Source: a virus
Virus record (IMG/VR): IMGVR_UViG_3300025128_008224
Coordinates: 1-60,277 of that record
Length of the DNA stretch: 60,277 bases
Strand: one strand, 5' to 3'
Shown here: positions 20,723 through 28,817 of the stretch, in pieces
Position numbering within the stretch: position 1 is the first letter of the stretch
How the letters are laid out: the number at the start of each line of letters is the position of its first letter
Made by a program: the position numbers and the translations under genes
Notes under the pieces: model-generated
Told to the model about the DNA's origin: nothing
What the model saw: only the letters and a program-made list of their open reading frames with translations
The model's database searches: none

Positions 20723-23700
20723 CTAACCTTTACTCTTTATCCACTCACAACTCAAGACCTGTTCTATGTTGGGTACCTCTCCGGTGACGATGGCAGCCAA
20801 TGAAGAGGCGCCCTTGCCGTGATGAAGCAGAAATCGATTTCTCCAATAACTTGTGGCTCCTGGGTCAAAACTTTTTGGAGCATAATGTCGACCCAGTTTG
20901 CCGCCAATGGCAGGGAAGTATTCTCCAAGGATCTCATGCCACTCCGGATAGTTATCTCGTATGTACTTGGCTGTTTTACTACCTTCGGTTTTGCCGTCGC
21001 CGTTCACATCAATCCAAACCCACCTAGCTTTTGTGCTACCGTTTTCTTTGTTGAAACCCCCTGTTCCTCGCCAATCGTAGTGCACGTTGCTTCCAGATGC
21101 TCCTGGGGCGCGCCATTTATGTGAGGAGGGGGCCGTGATCGCGAGGAGATCTCCTGCAGAGTTTCGCTTTCCATTCAAATATATTCCCGAGCCGCCGAAA
21201 GGGAGGCGGCCGGTTTCGACCAAAAGTTGAATACCAAAGAACGTTTCCCAAGCTCCCAAGTATACACCCTGGCGTGCGGGAGATTCCTTTTCGCTATACA
21301 TGGGGACAAAACTTGCAGCGTCTTTGCCCGAAAGTTCAATGAGAAAATCAAAAGCACAGCAGTTAGTATGGTTTCCACTGGACCCTCCGTGTGATCTGTG
21401 AGTGCTGGTGAACTTTATTTTTGCTGTCGGATAAATTGTTTTCCAAAACTCTTCAATAACAACTGCGGCTGCCATCGTTCTTGTAATATTTTGCCTGTAT
21501 GTTCCCATAGTGCCAGGGGTCTTTTTGTCAAGGTTAGCCGGGCCGGGGATTTTCATGTGAGCTAGTTTCATATAATTCTCTAACCGCAAGCCGGCTGGCA
21601 GACGTGGACTGATTTTCTCACCTGGCTTAATGTCAGGAGGAGTCTTAGAAAACACAGTAGTTGGTCTTCCAAAGAATTTGTTTTTTCCTTCTGGAGAATC
21701 GTCGGTCAAACACGTCACTCCCGAGCAGCCAAGCTTTGGCGCTGGTGGGCCGCCGGGGGAGGATGGAGGGGTAGCTCGTGATGGCGTCGGTGTTTGTGAC
21801 CCTCCTTGCGTGCCAGAGGGGTCGCCGGTGCCGGCTTGAAGATGTTGTATTTCCTTGTTGAGGGTTGCCTGAACTTTTTCGAGCCTTTGTTCCTCTTGTG
21901 TGTAGTGTGCGTCCAATTGTTCGGACGTAAGATTATCCCCAGTGGCCGGATTGATTTCGGTCGGAAGTAAAATCGAGAGTGCCATGTCAGAGTGCTTGGC
22001 CGGATTGGCGAGGTCGTTACGGACACCGGGGGTTCTCAGAGCGTTAAGGGCCTGATTCACGCGGAAAAGAACTTGTTCTTTTAGCAAAAGCTTTGCCTTC
22101 TGTTCTTCGCTCATTTTATAAGGAGCAGGGGCCTCATTTCCTGCGGTGAAGGGGGTATAGGCCCGCGGGGAGCCGGGGAGCGTGTTTACCTTCTTTGGAC
22201 GAGGATTCTTCTTTTTGTTTTCAGACTTCTTTGTCTTCTCTGGATTGGCCCAAGTAATGGCTCGGGTGACCCAGTGGGCGAAATCGGACTTGTTTTGTGG
22301 ATCTGTTTCTACTTTAAAGCAGTCCCCGAGGCCGAGAAGAGGAGGGTCTCCTGCAGGGTGAAATTGTTTTTGCGAATCAGAATCCAGAACAACAAAGTCT
22401 TCTGCGTTTTTGAATGCACAATTGCCGCTTTTTCCAAAATTAGAATTCAAATACTTTTCCAGATCTTCTTTGTCCGGGATTGCTGCGATGAAAGTACATT
22501 TCCCGGGGGTATTGGCAAGTACAGTTAATTTATTAGCAGTATTGGCCAATACTGTTGCTCCTCCGGGGCCTACACCAATAAAAGAATGATTGAAATCTTT
22601 TATACTTTTCTTTGTGTAGTCACCTCCATTATCAGCCCAAGTTTTTAAAATCGCATAATCAACATTATTGTAGAAAGTGTTAAAATCAGAATCAGTTATC
22701 TCGCCCAGTCCAGCCCACATTAGATTTTCTTTTACCTTACCCTGGTTTGATGCGCGCCTTTCCGAGGGCTTAATGCTAGCAGAGTTAGGAAGCGTTTCAT
22801 CGACTGGTGGACTTGAATATGGCATTTCTGGATAAACGAATATGAAGTTTTCTTCATTCTCTTCTAACTTCTTTAATGCTTTGGTTATGTTGTTAAACTC
22901 AAGCTTGTTATAGCTAGCCCCGGATTCATCTGTGTGGAAATAGAAAATGATTCGTGGACTCTTGTTCAGATTAGTATATTGTGAAAAGTAAACAATTGTT
23001 TCCCTTCCAACAACATTTCTTTGAAAGCCATCGTTATCTCCATTTCCTGATATTCTCTCAACGTAGGTGCCGCCTCCAAGTTGTGACTGATTACAGGACT
23101 TTACCCAATCAGCGACAATTCTAGTATTTGATGTGCGGCCGCCGTATATTACAAACTTGCCCATTGGCGAACAGTCTGCCATGGCTGGTCTTTCTTTTCC
23201 AACAAAGTTGATCGATGCATTTTTTCCTTCGAAAAGGTCGCCGGGGGAAGGGCCGCAGCCTATGTCTGAGCAGATTTTCATATGCTTTTCAATCGGATCA
23301 CATTTTGCCGGTAGGATGGGACCGGTGCCTAATTTCCCCAGGTATACGCCATCCTCTTTTAGCTGAATATTGCCGCGGTAACCAACCCAAACCAACTCTC
23401 CAGGCTTTGGCAGTGGTGGAAGGGTGCCTTGCTCGTCTGGCCAGGCTGTAAACTCGCCTCCAGCTTGAGATATCATACTGATGATTCCCTGATGGAAACC
23501 AACCTCTTTGTCGCCCAAAAGACATGGGGTGGGAAGTTCTGGGAATAGGATTGGTGCCCATGCTACAATCTTGTGTACGCTAAGCGAGTTTTGACTTAAA
23601 TTATTCCCTCCTGTTGCGGTCATTTCCGGCCCGTGGGGCACGCCCGTGCCTGCGTGGGTTCCGTGTCCATTCAAATCGACTCGAAGGCAAATGGCTAAGA

Positions 23701-23950
23701 CCTTGTGACCCTTACCTTCTAGAACATTGTTGCTATCGAAACCTTCGAAATAACCCCGGGTGAGTGCTCCAAGAACGGCCATTCCGCTGCCCGGGACGGA
23801 GTGTTTGTTGGGGTCGTAATGCTTCTCAAACGGATTCTTTCCGATTTTGTTTAAGGTGCCTACTGGATATAATTTATCTAGAAGCGGGGCTCCATCGTCG
23901 CAACAATCGATTGATGTGTGAAGAATATTATCGGGTTTGTTGGTTGCCAT
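20723..23950 (-). CDS. gp5-like tail spike protein with OB-like and M15 peptidase domains
   Basis: This 1075-residue multidomain protein has an N-terminal part (about 60-210) that looks like an OB-type spike domain, with a KPGELVWVGYRGN segment. Residues about 300-560 resemble an alpha/beta hydrolase core (RIIFYFHTDES, FIFVYPEMPY, then GVGPGGATV at the elbow), but the nucleophile Ser is absent. A Pro/Gly/Thr-rich linker follows near 700. The C-terminal domain looks like an M15-type DD-peptidase: candidate zinc ligands His861 (in GNHTN), Asp868 (AFDF) and His957 (VHYDW). A DVNGDGKTEG loop resembles a calcium-binding loop. Peptidoglycan cleavage during penetration is the likely role, like the lysozyme domain of T4 gp5. 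The start directly abuts the preceding stop (TAAATG). Confidence 0.82.
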   Translation of the reverse strand: MATNKPDNILHTSIDCCDDGAPLLDKLYPVGTLNKIGKNPFEKHYDPNKHSVPGSGMAVLGALTRGYFEGFDSNNVLEGKGHKVLAICLRVDLNGHGTHAGTGVPHGPEMTATGGNNLSQNSLSVHKIVAWAPILFPELPTPCLLGDKEVGFHQGIISMISQAGGEFTAWPDEQGTLPPLPKPGELVWVGYRGNIQLKEDGVYLGKLGTGPILPAKCDPIEKHMKICSDIGCGPSPGDLFEGKNASINFVGKERPAMADCSPMGKFVIYGGRTSNTRIVADWVKSCNQSQLGGGTYVERISGNGDNDGFQRNVVGRETIVYFSQYTNLNKSPRIIFYFHTDESGASYNKLEFNNITKALKKLEENEENFIFVYPEMPYSSPPVDETLPNSASIKPSERRASNQGKVKENLMWAGLGEITDSDFNTFYNNVDYAILKTWADNGGDYTKKSIKDFNHSFIGVGPGGATVLANTANKLTVLANTPGKCTFIAAIPDKEDLEKYLNSNFGKSGNCAFKNAEDFVVLDSDSQKQFHPAGDPPLLGLGDCFKVETDPQNKSDFAHWVTRAITWANPEKTKKSENKKKNPRPKKVNTLPGSPRAYTPFTAGNEAPAPYKMSEEQKAKLLLKEQVLFRVNQALNALRTPGVRNDLANPAKHSDMALSILLPTEINPATGDNLTSEQLDAHYTQEEQRLEKVQATLNKEIQHLQAGTGDPSGTQGGSQTPTPSRATPPSSPGGPPAPKLGCSGVTCLTDDSPEGKNKFFGRPTTVFSKTPPDIKPGEKISPRLPAGLRLENYMKLAHMKIPGPANLDKKTPGTMGTYRQNITRTMAAAVVIEEFWKTIYPTAKIKFTSTHRSHGGSSGNHTNCCAFDFLIELSGKDAASFVPMYSEKESPARQGVYLGAWETFFGIQLLVETGRLPFGGSGIYLNGKRNSAGDLLAITAPSSHKWRAPGASGSNVHYDWRGTGGFNKENGSTKARWVWIDVNGDGKTEGSKTAKYIRDNYPEWHEILGEYFPAIGGKLGRHYAPKSFDPGATSYWRNRFLLHHGKGASSLAAIVTGEVPNIEQVLSCEWIKSKG

Positions 23951-24256
23951 TTATCCTGTATTCTCCTTGATGAGATCAAATAACTCTTCTCTATCTTTTT
24001 CGGTCAAGCTCTCGTCGCCGTCGACCTTTTTACTCAAAATGGCAGTTATTTTTACTAGTTGTTCGTTGGATCTTTGAAGGGTCTCAACGTATTTGGCGGC
24101 GATGGGGCCGACATCCCTATGTTGATCACCTGACTTCTGTAGCATAACCAGGATGTCGGTTAAAAGTGTTTTGGTTATTGCCCGATCATGTCTTATGTTT
24201 TTGATGGCTTCATCTAAAAAATCATCTAGTTCATCTACTTTATTTCTTCGTCCCAT
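23951..24256 (-). CDS. Small helical phage protein, unknown function
   Basis: A 101-residue, strongly charged, helical protein (VDELDDFLDEAIKNIRHDR, then KYVETLQRSNEQLVKITAIL). It overlaps the end of the sigma-factor gene by 22 bases and its stop directly abuts the start of the spike gene, so it bridges the transcription and tail blocks. No family is recognised. The size and charge would fit a small assembly chaperone or a regulator, but nothing in the sequence decides this. Confidence 0.75.
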   Translation of the reverse strand: MGRRNKVDELDDFLDEAIKNIRHDRAITKTLLTDILVMLQKSGDQHRDVGPIAAKYVETLQRSNEQLVKITAILSKKVDGDESLTEKDREELFDLIKENTG

Positions 24257-24915
24257 TTTTTCTTAAAACTCCTGTACTTAAAACGCATCTTGTTTAGATT
24301 GTTGACGACCTGCTTGGTGTTTAGGCCGGTCATCTCTCTTATGTACAGGTAAATAGCTTTTTTATTAAAAATTTCGATATTGTCGGCCTGAGAAAGTAAC
24401 TCTTTTACTGCTTCTAGTACTTTCTTTTCGTTTGGCTTTAGCTTTTCACTATCCCAAGTGTCAATTTCCTTCCAAAGATACATCCAGAACTCTTTTTGCT
24501 CCCGCAAAGTGTCGTATTTGTTGCTGATTGAAAGTTGTTCTTGTTCTATACTCTTGGGAAGGTGGTCGTATTGAAGTTCTCTTCTAGTTTTTTGCGAGTT
24601 TTTCTTAACCTTGTGGATAAACCAATTCTTTGTGATGACGCTAAAATATGAAAATGCCTTTGATCCTTTGCTGGCATCATATTTATCAAGGACTGTCGTG
24701 AGCCAGATTTTGCACTCGTCTCTCAATGAATCGATATTCGGCAAGGAAGTGAACTTATAAGTATAAGTTATTTTGTCAACCATCTCATCTAAGGCCGGGC
24801 CGATGAGTTCAACATATAGGATTGTTCGTTCTTTCTGATCTTCAGATGCGACATATTGAATAATTGCATCTTCGTGTACTTTTGTAAAATAGTAGTTCTT
24901 TTTACGTCGGGCCAT
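24235..24915 (-). CDS. T4 gp55-like late sigma factor
   Basis: This protein resembles the minimal sigma factor that directs RNA polymerase to late promoters in T4-like phages. The frame is open upstream to 24951, but I choose the ATG at 24915 (MARRKKNYYF), giving 226 residues; the extra 12 residues overlap the previous gene more and look like readthrough. The sigma region-2 signature is visible mid-protein: KYDASKGSKAFSYF, then ITKNWFIHKVKK. The C-terminal NKMRFKYRSFKKKW could be a helix-turn-helix-like or clamp-binding end. T4 gp55 recognises TATAAATA, and copies of that octamer occur between genes in this window. Confidence 0.83.
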   Translation of the reverse strand: MARRKKNYYFTKVHEDAIIQYVASEDQKERTILYVELIGPALDEMVDKITYTYKFTSLPNIDSLRDECKIWLTTVLDKYDASKGSKAFSYFSVITKNWFIHKVKKNSQKTRRELQYDHLPKSIEQEQLSISNKYDTLREQKEFWMYLWKEIDTWDSEKLKPNEKKVLEAVKELLSQADNIEIFNKKAIYLYIREMTGLNTKQVVNNLNKMRFKYRSFKKKWDEEIK

Positions 24916-25252
24916 CGTCTTCGAACTCCTCATCTTCAGGCTCATTCTCATCTTCTGTCAACTCCTCTTCATCGTTCGCGAATGGGATAAGATTATAGAC
25001 ATCCTCGTATTCCTCTAGTTCTTGCGAAAGGTGGTTTGTGTGAGCTAATAGATTCTTTAAAGTCTCGTCGCCATAATACATCTCCAGGCCGTAGACCTTT
25101 TCCAGATGCTGTCTATAGATTTCCACGGCGTCGACTAGGTTTTCGACACTCTCAGAAATAAATAAAAGGCGGGAAAGTATGTTTCTGCAATACCATGCTG
25201 CAAAAATATTAATGGCTATCGACACAACCAGTATTATTGATAAAGTTATCAT
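24902..25252 (-). CDS. Small membrane-anchored phage protein with acidic tail
   Basis: This 116-residue protein starts with a clear transmembrane segment (ITLSIILVVSIAINIFAAWY, residues 2-21). A helical region with YRQHLEKVYGLEMYYGDETL follows, then a very acidic tail. From memory, proteins with this layout occur next to similar small genes in T4-like cyanophages; I could not check this. It overlaps the FmdB-like gene by an ATGA junction and the sigma gene by 14 bases, so all three are probably made together. Function unknown. Confidence 0.8.
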   Translation of the reverse strand: MITLSIILVVSIAINIFAAWYCRNILSRLLFISESVENLVDAVEIYRQHLEKVYGLEMYYGDETLKNLLAHTNHLSQELEEYEDVYNLIPFANDEEELTEDENEPEDEEFEDDGPT

Positions 25253-25512
25253 TCCTCATATTCCTTGTTCTTAATCTTTTCCTTTTCCACCTTCAACTCC
25301 TCTTTCGATTCATTTATAAAATTTTCCACAAGCGACCCCACTTTTGCTTTTTTTGGGGCTTCTTTTTTATTAAATGAAAGAAAACTATACGGAACCCTTC
25401 TCAAGGTGCCCTTCTTATCACACGCCTCACAATCTGTTTTCTTTTCGCTGATTGAGTGAATTGTTTCAAAAGATTCCTCACAGCCGTCACAGACGTAATA
25501 GTATTTTGGCAT
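25249..25512 (-). CDS. FmdB-type zinc-ribbon protein
   Basis: The protein has 87 residues. Its N-terminus has the FmdB zinc-ribbon pattern: YYVCDGCEESFE, then CEAC about 20 residues on, giving two CxxC pairs, followed by an aromatic/basic end (RRVPYSFLSF). The C-terminal half is Lys/Glu-rich. Family members are putative regulators and occur in T4-like phages. The neighbouring gp55-like sigma factor fits a role in transcription control, but this is inference from context. Confidence 0.8.
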   Translation of the reverse strand: MPKYYYVCDGCEESFETIHSISEKKTDCEACDKKGTLRRVPYSFLSFNKKEAPKKAKVGSLVENFINESKEELKVEKEKIKNKEYEE

Positions 25513-25524
25513 GATTCTTGCACC

Positions 25525-25755
25525 CTACTCTTTGGCTTCAGCCTCAATTTCTTTCCTGTGTCGCTCTTCTTCGCGGGCGGCAAGTTCTGCATCCTTGTAA
25601 AGAATTGGTGGGTTCCTCACAAATAGTTCGCCCTGGTTGGGGGCCTCAGTGTAAAGCTCAAATCCCTTTAGGAATTCCGTTACATCCACCATATCCATAA
25701 TACTTCTTTGCACTGCCAACATAATTGAAGCCACTGCTTGATCAGACAATTTCAT
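25525..25755 (-). CDS. Small conserved-type phage protein, unknown function
   Basis: A 76-residue protein beginning MKLSDQAVASIMLAVQRSI, with a helix and then a short beta part (GELFVRNPPIL) and a Glu/Arg-rich helical tail. From memory, T4-like cyanophages carry a similar small protein in the same neighbourhood; this needs a search. It overlaps the end of the GDP-mannose dehydratase gene by 14 bases, so it marks the junction between the glycan cluster and the phage core genes. Confidence 0.75.
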   Translation of the reverse strand: MKLSDQAVASIMLAVQRSIMDMVDVTEFLKGFELYTEAPNQGELFVRNPPILYKDAELAAREEERHRKEIEAEAKE

Positions 25756-26761
25756 TTCTATCCTCCATGTTTCTGTATCTATTGGGGTTCTTCCCTCGTT
25801 TTATAGTTCTGTGATCATGATCATACATCATCTTTGCCAACTCTTCAAAAGAGGTCTTGGGCTTCCAGCCCAATTCTTTTTTTGCTTTTGAGCTATCTCC
25901 AAGCAGGAGCGGCACCTCATGTGGTCTATAATATTTTGGGTCGATTTTTATATGCTGCTCATAGTTTCTTATTCCAGCGTGTTTAAAGACAACCTCTAAA
26001 AATTCTCGCACAGAATGTGTCTCTCCGGTTGAGATCACATAATCATCCGGATTGTCCTGCTGCATCATCAACCACATTGCCTCAACATAATCACCTGCGA
26101 AACCCCAATCTCTTTTTGCGTCCAAGTTGCCCAAAGACAAGGTATCTTGCAGCCCTAGCTTAATTTTGGCGGCCGCCATGGTGATCTTTCTTGTAACAAA
26201 GGTCTCCCCTCGAAGTGGAGACTCATGGTTAAATAGAATTCCACCGCATGCATAAAGCCCATAAGCCTGCCTGTAGTTTCTTATAAGATTGTGGGCAAAT
26301 ACTTTCGCGCATGCATATGGGGATGCTGGTTGAAACACCGACTCTTCATTAAATGGGTAATTCGTGTTGTCTCCAAACATTTCCGATGAAGACGCTTGGT
26401 AGAACCTTGTTTTAGGGGACACTTCTTTGATGACATTCAGGAATCTCATCGTTCCCATGGCAATACCATCCACCGTGTGCTCGGGGATCTCAAAAGAAAC
26501 TTTAACATGAGATTGAGCTGCCAAATTATAAACTTCATCAGGCTTGTGCTTGACAATCTTACTAAGCATACAACTAGTGTCATTTAGGTCAAAATATTCA
26601 ACACTAAACCTGGGATGCACGAAATAACTATCAATTCGATCTGTGCAAATAATAGATGTGCGGCGTTTGAGGCCAACAACCTTGTAGCCTTTTTGTAAAA
26701 GAAGGCCAGTCAAATAAGCACCGTCTTGGCCAGTAATTCCGGTTATCAATGCAGTTTTCAA
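25742..26761 (-). CDS. gmd: GDP-mannose 4,6-dehydratase
   Basis: Converts GDP-D-mannose to GDP-4-keto-6-deoxy-D-mannose, the branch point for fucose, rhamnose and perosamine. The 339-residue length is typical. The family-specific Rossmann motif GITGQDGAYLTG is at residues 8-19, and the SDR catalytic Tyr-x3-Lys lies in SPYACAKVF at about residue 150, with SSSEMFG before it. The start is TTG at 26761 behind an AAGGGAA ribosome-binding site. It is followed in the pathway by the neighbouring epimerase/reductase and aminotransferase genes upstream. Confidence 0.93.
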   Translation of the reverse strand: MKTALITGITGQDGAYLTGLLLQKGYKVVGLKRRTSIICTDRIDSYFVHPRFSVEYFDLNDTSCMLSKIVKHKPDEVYNLAAQSHVKVSFEIPEHTVDGIAMGTMRFLNVIKEVSPKTRFYQASSSEMFGDNTNYPFNEESVFQPASPYACAKVFAHNLIRNYRQAYGLYACGGILFNHESPLRGETFVTRKITMAAAKIKLGLQDTLSLGNLDAKRDWGFAGDYVEAMWLMMQQDNPDDYVISTGETHSVREFLEVVFKHAGIRNYEQHIKIDPKYYRPHEVPLLLGDSSKAKKELGWKPKTSFEELAKMMYDHDHRTIKRGKNPNRYRNMEDRNEIV

Positions 26762-26763
26762 GT

Positions 26764-27702
26764 TTATTCCCTTATTCCTTTTATATCCGGATAATTCATT
26801 TTATACCAATTACAAGTTTTTTTTAATGATTCTTTGATATTAGAATAATTCTCTTGGCGCCAGCCAAGTTGTATAAACTTTGAATTATCAGACGGCTTTC
26901 TATGTTGTCCAGACGGCTTTTCTGTATCCCATATTATACCACCATCATAGTCCATTAGTGAAGATATTATTTCAGCTAGCTCTTTTATACTAGTCTCGTT
27001 TGTATTCCCAACGTTCAACGGGCCGACTCCTTCATAGTGCTGCAGTAAAAATAAAATAACATCAGCCACGTCTTCCGAAAAAGTAAACTCTCTCAGCGCT
27101 GTTCCATCGCCCCACAGTGTTACATCTCTACCCGTCATTCTACATTCGTGTATCTTTCTTATTAGCGCTGGGATAACGTGAGAACTGTTTAAGTCAAAAT
27201 TATCATAAGGTCCAAATGTGTTGCTTGGAATCGCTGTTATAAAATTACAGCCATGCTGTTGTCTATAGGCCCTAGATTGTATATCCAACATTCTCTTAGC
27301 ATATGAATAACCAAAGCTCGTTTTATGTGGTTCGCCATTATGTATTTGGTCTTCCGTCAATGGAAAGGTGCTATTTTCTGGATATACACAAGTACTTAGG
27401 AGCGACACCAGCTTCTTTGTTTTGAAGCGACGGGCTGCTTCTAGTACGTTAGTGTTGATAAGAATGTTATCTGTGTAAAACTCAGCGATGTGTTTTGTGT
27501 TAGATGCAACACCTCCAACCCTTGCAGCGAGGTGAATCACATACTCCGGTTCATAATAGGTAAATAAACTTTCCACCTCTTTCATATTTCTCAAATCACA
27601 TTGTCGAGAAGGTAGAAACACTGCTTCAGGGATTATCTTTTGGAGAGCGTGACCGATCATTCCAGAACCACCAGTCACCAACACATTACTTTCAAATATC
27701 AA
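26764..27702 (-). CDS. GDP-L-fucose synthase-like epimerase/reductase
   Basis: This is a 312-residue short-chain dehydrogenase of the WcaG/Fcl type. It has the cofactor loop LVTGGSGMIGHAL near the N-terminus, VIHLAARVGG, and the catalytic YSYAKR. In the family it takes GDP-4-keto-6-deoxymannose through 3,5-epimerisation and 4-reduction to GDP-L-fucose; here the product could be fucose or a related deoxysugar. The start codon is TTG with a GGGAG site upstream, in a 4-base overlap with the aminotransferase gene. Confidence 0.88.
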   Translation of the reverse strand: MIFESNVLVTGGSGMIGHALQKIIPEAVFLPSRQCDLRNMKEVESLFTYYEPEYVIHLAARVGGVASNTKHIAEFYTDNILINTNVLEAARRFKTKKLVSLLSTCVYPENSTFPLTEDQIHNGEPHKTSFGYSYAKRMLDIQSRAYRQQHGCNFITAIPSNTFGPYDNFDLNSSHVIPALIRKIHECRMTGRDVTLWGDGTALREFTFSEDVADVILFLLQHYEGVGPLNVGNTNETSIKELAEIISSLMDYDGGIIWDTEKPSGQHRKPSDNSKFIQLGWRQENYSNIKESLKKTCNWYKMNYPDIKGIRE

Positions 27703-28817
27703 TTATAATACTCCCAAATGCAACGACAAATGTATTCAATTTGATCGTCTTGCAGAGATGGGTAAGTGGGCAAGCAGATCCCCCCCTCATATGCATATAC
27801 AGAGTTGGGGTATTGCTCATCGCTCAAATCGTATCTATCTTTGAGGTAACTAAAACAAGGTTGTTTGTGCATTGGGTAAAAAAAGGTTCTAGGTTCGACA
27901 CCCTTTCTGCTTAGATACTCCTCCAAATCTGCCTTTCTAGAAGACGGAATTATTGCAAACCTGAATGGAACAAAGGTTGAATCGGATTGCGGCTTGATTA
28001 TTTTAATCTTATCTTCCCCAATTCCATACTTATCTCGCAAACAATTTTCATATAAATCAAAGATCTTTTGTTTTCTATCAATGATTTGCGGGAGCTTTTT
28101 CAATTGTTCCAAGCCAATGGCTGAGTGGATATCTGTTAGTCTAAAGTTCCATCCCATTTGCGGATGGACGAATGAACCACTCTTTACTCTTCCATGGTTT
28201 CTCAAATGAAGCAGATCACTATAAATCTTCTTGCTATTAGTTACAATGAGGCCACCCTCAACTGTTGTGATTGTTTTATCAGCAAAGAAAGAGAAAGACC
28301 CTATATCCCCAAAGGTGCCGCAATGCTTGCCCTTCCAATAAACGCCAATCGCCTGGGCAGCGTCTTCGATGATTTTAATCTTGTGCTTCTTGGCGAACTT
28401 TACAATCTTTGTCATATCACATGACATACCATACATGTGGGCAGGCATAATTGCCTTTGTGTTCTTGGTAATCTTGTCATCGCAATTGTCCACATTCATT
28501 TGCAGCGTTTCTTTGTCACAATCCACAAACACAGGGGTTGCTCCAACCATATGAACAGACGTAGCAGAAGCAATGAAAGTAAAGTCTGGTACCAATACTT
28601 CGTCTCCTGGGCCGATTCCCATTGCCTTTAATCCAAGATAGAGTGATAAAGTTCCGTTGGGTACCAGGACACCGTATTTTGCACCCGTGTAATCCAGAAG
28701 CTTTTGTACAAACTCTTTTGACTTTGGCCCTTCTGTAAACCAATTTGTGTCAAAACAGTCTTTAATTGATTCATATTCCCTGTCGTCAAGGAATGGTACG
28801 AACTGAGGTACTTTCAT
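27699..28817 (-). CDS. DegT-family sugar aminotransferase (perosamine-synthase-like)
   Basis: A PLP-dependent sugar aminotransferase of 372 residues. The PLP lysine is Lys181 in SFFADKTITTVEGG; the EDAAQAIG motif holds the ring-stacking Asp at about 152. Members closest in layout (RfbE/Per) convert GDP-4-keto-6-deoxymannose to GDP-perosamine, and the adjacent Gmd would supply that substrate. So this cluster may make GDP-perosamine as well as, or instead of, GDP-fucose. The substrate is inferred from context only. Confidence 0.87.
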   Translation of the reverse strand: MKVPQFVPFLDDREYESIKDCFDTNWFTEGPKSKEFVQKLLDYTGAKYGVLVPNGTLSLYLGLKAMGIGPGDEVLVPDFTFIASATSVHMVGATPVFVDCDKETLQMNVDNCDDKITKNTKAIMPAHMYGMSCDMTKIVKFAKKHKIKIIEDAAQAIGVYWKGKHCGTFGDIGSFSFFADKTITTVEGGLIVTNSKKIYSDLLHLRNHGRVKSGSFVHPQMGWNFRLTDIHSAIGLEQLKKLPQIIDRKQKIFDLYENCLRDKYGIGEDKIKIIKPQSDSTFVPFRFAIIPSSRKADLEEYLSRKGVEPRTFFYPMHKQPCFSYLKDRYDLSDEQYPNSVYAYEGGICLPTYPSLQDDQIEYICRCIWEYYN

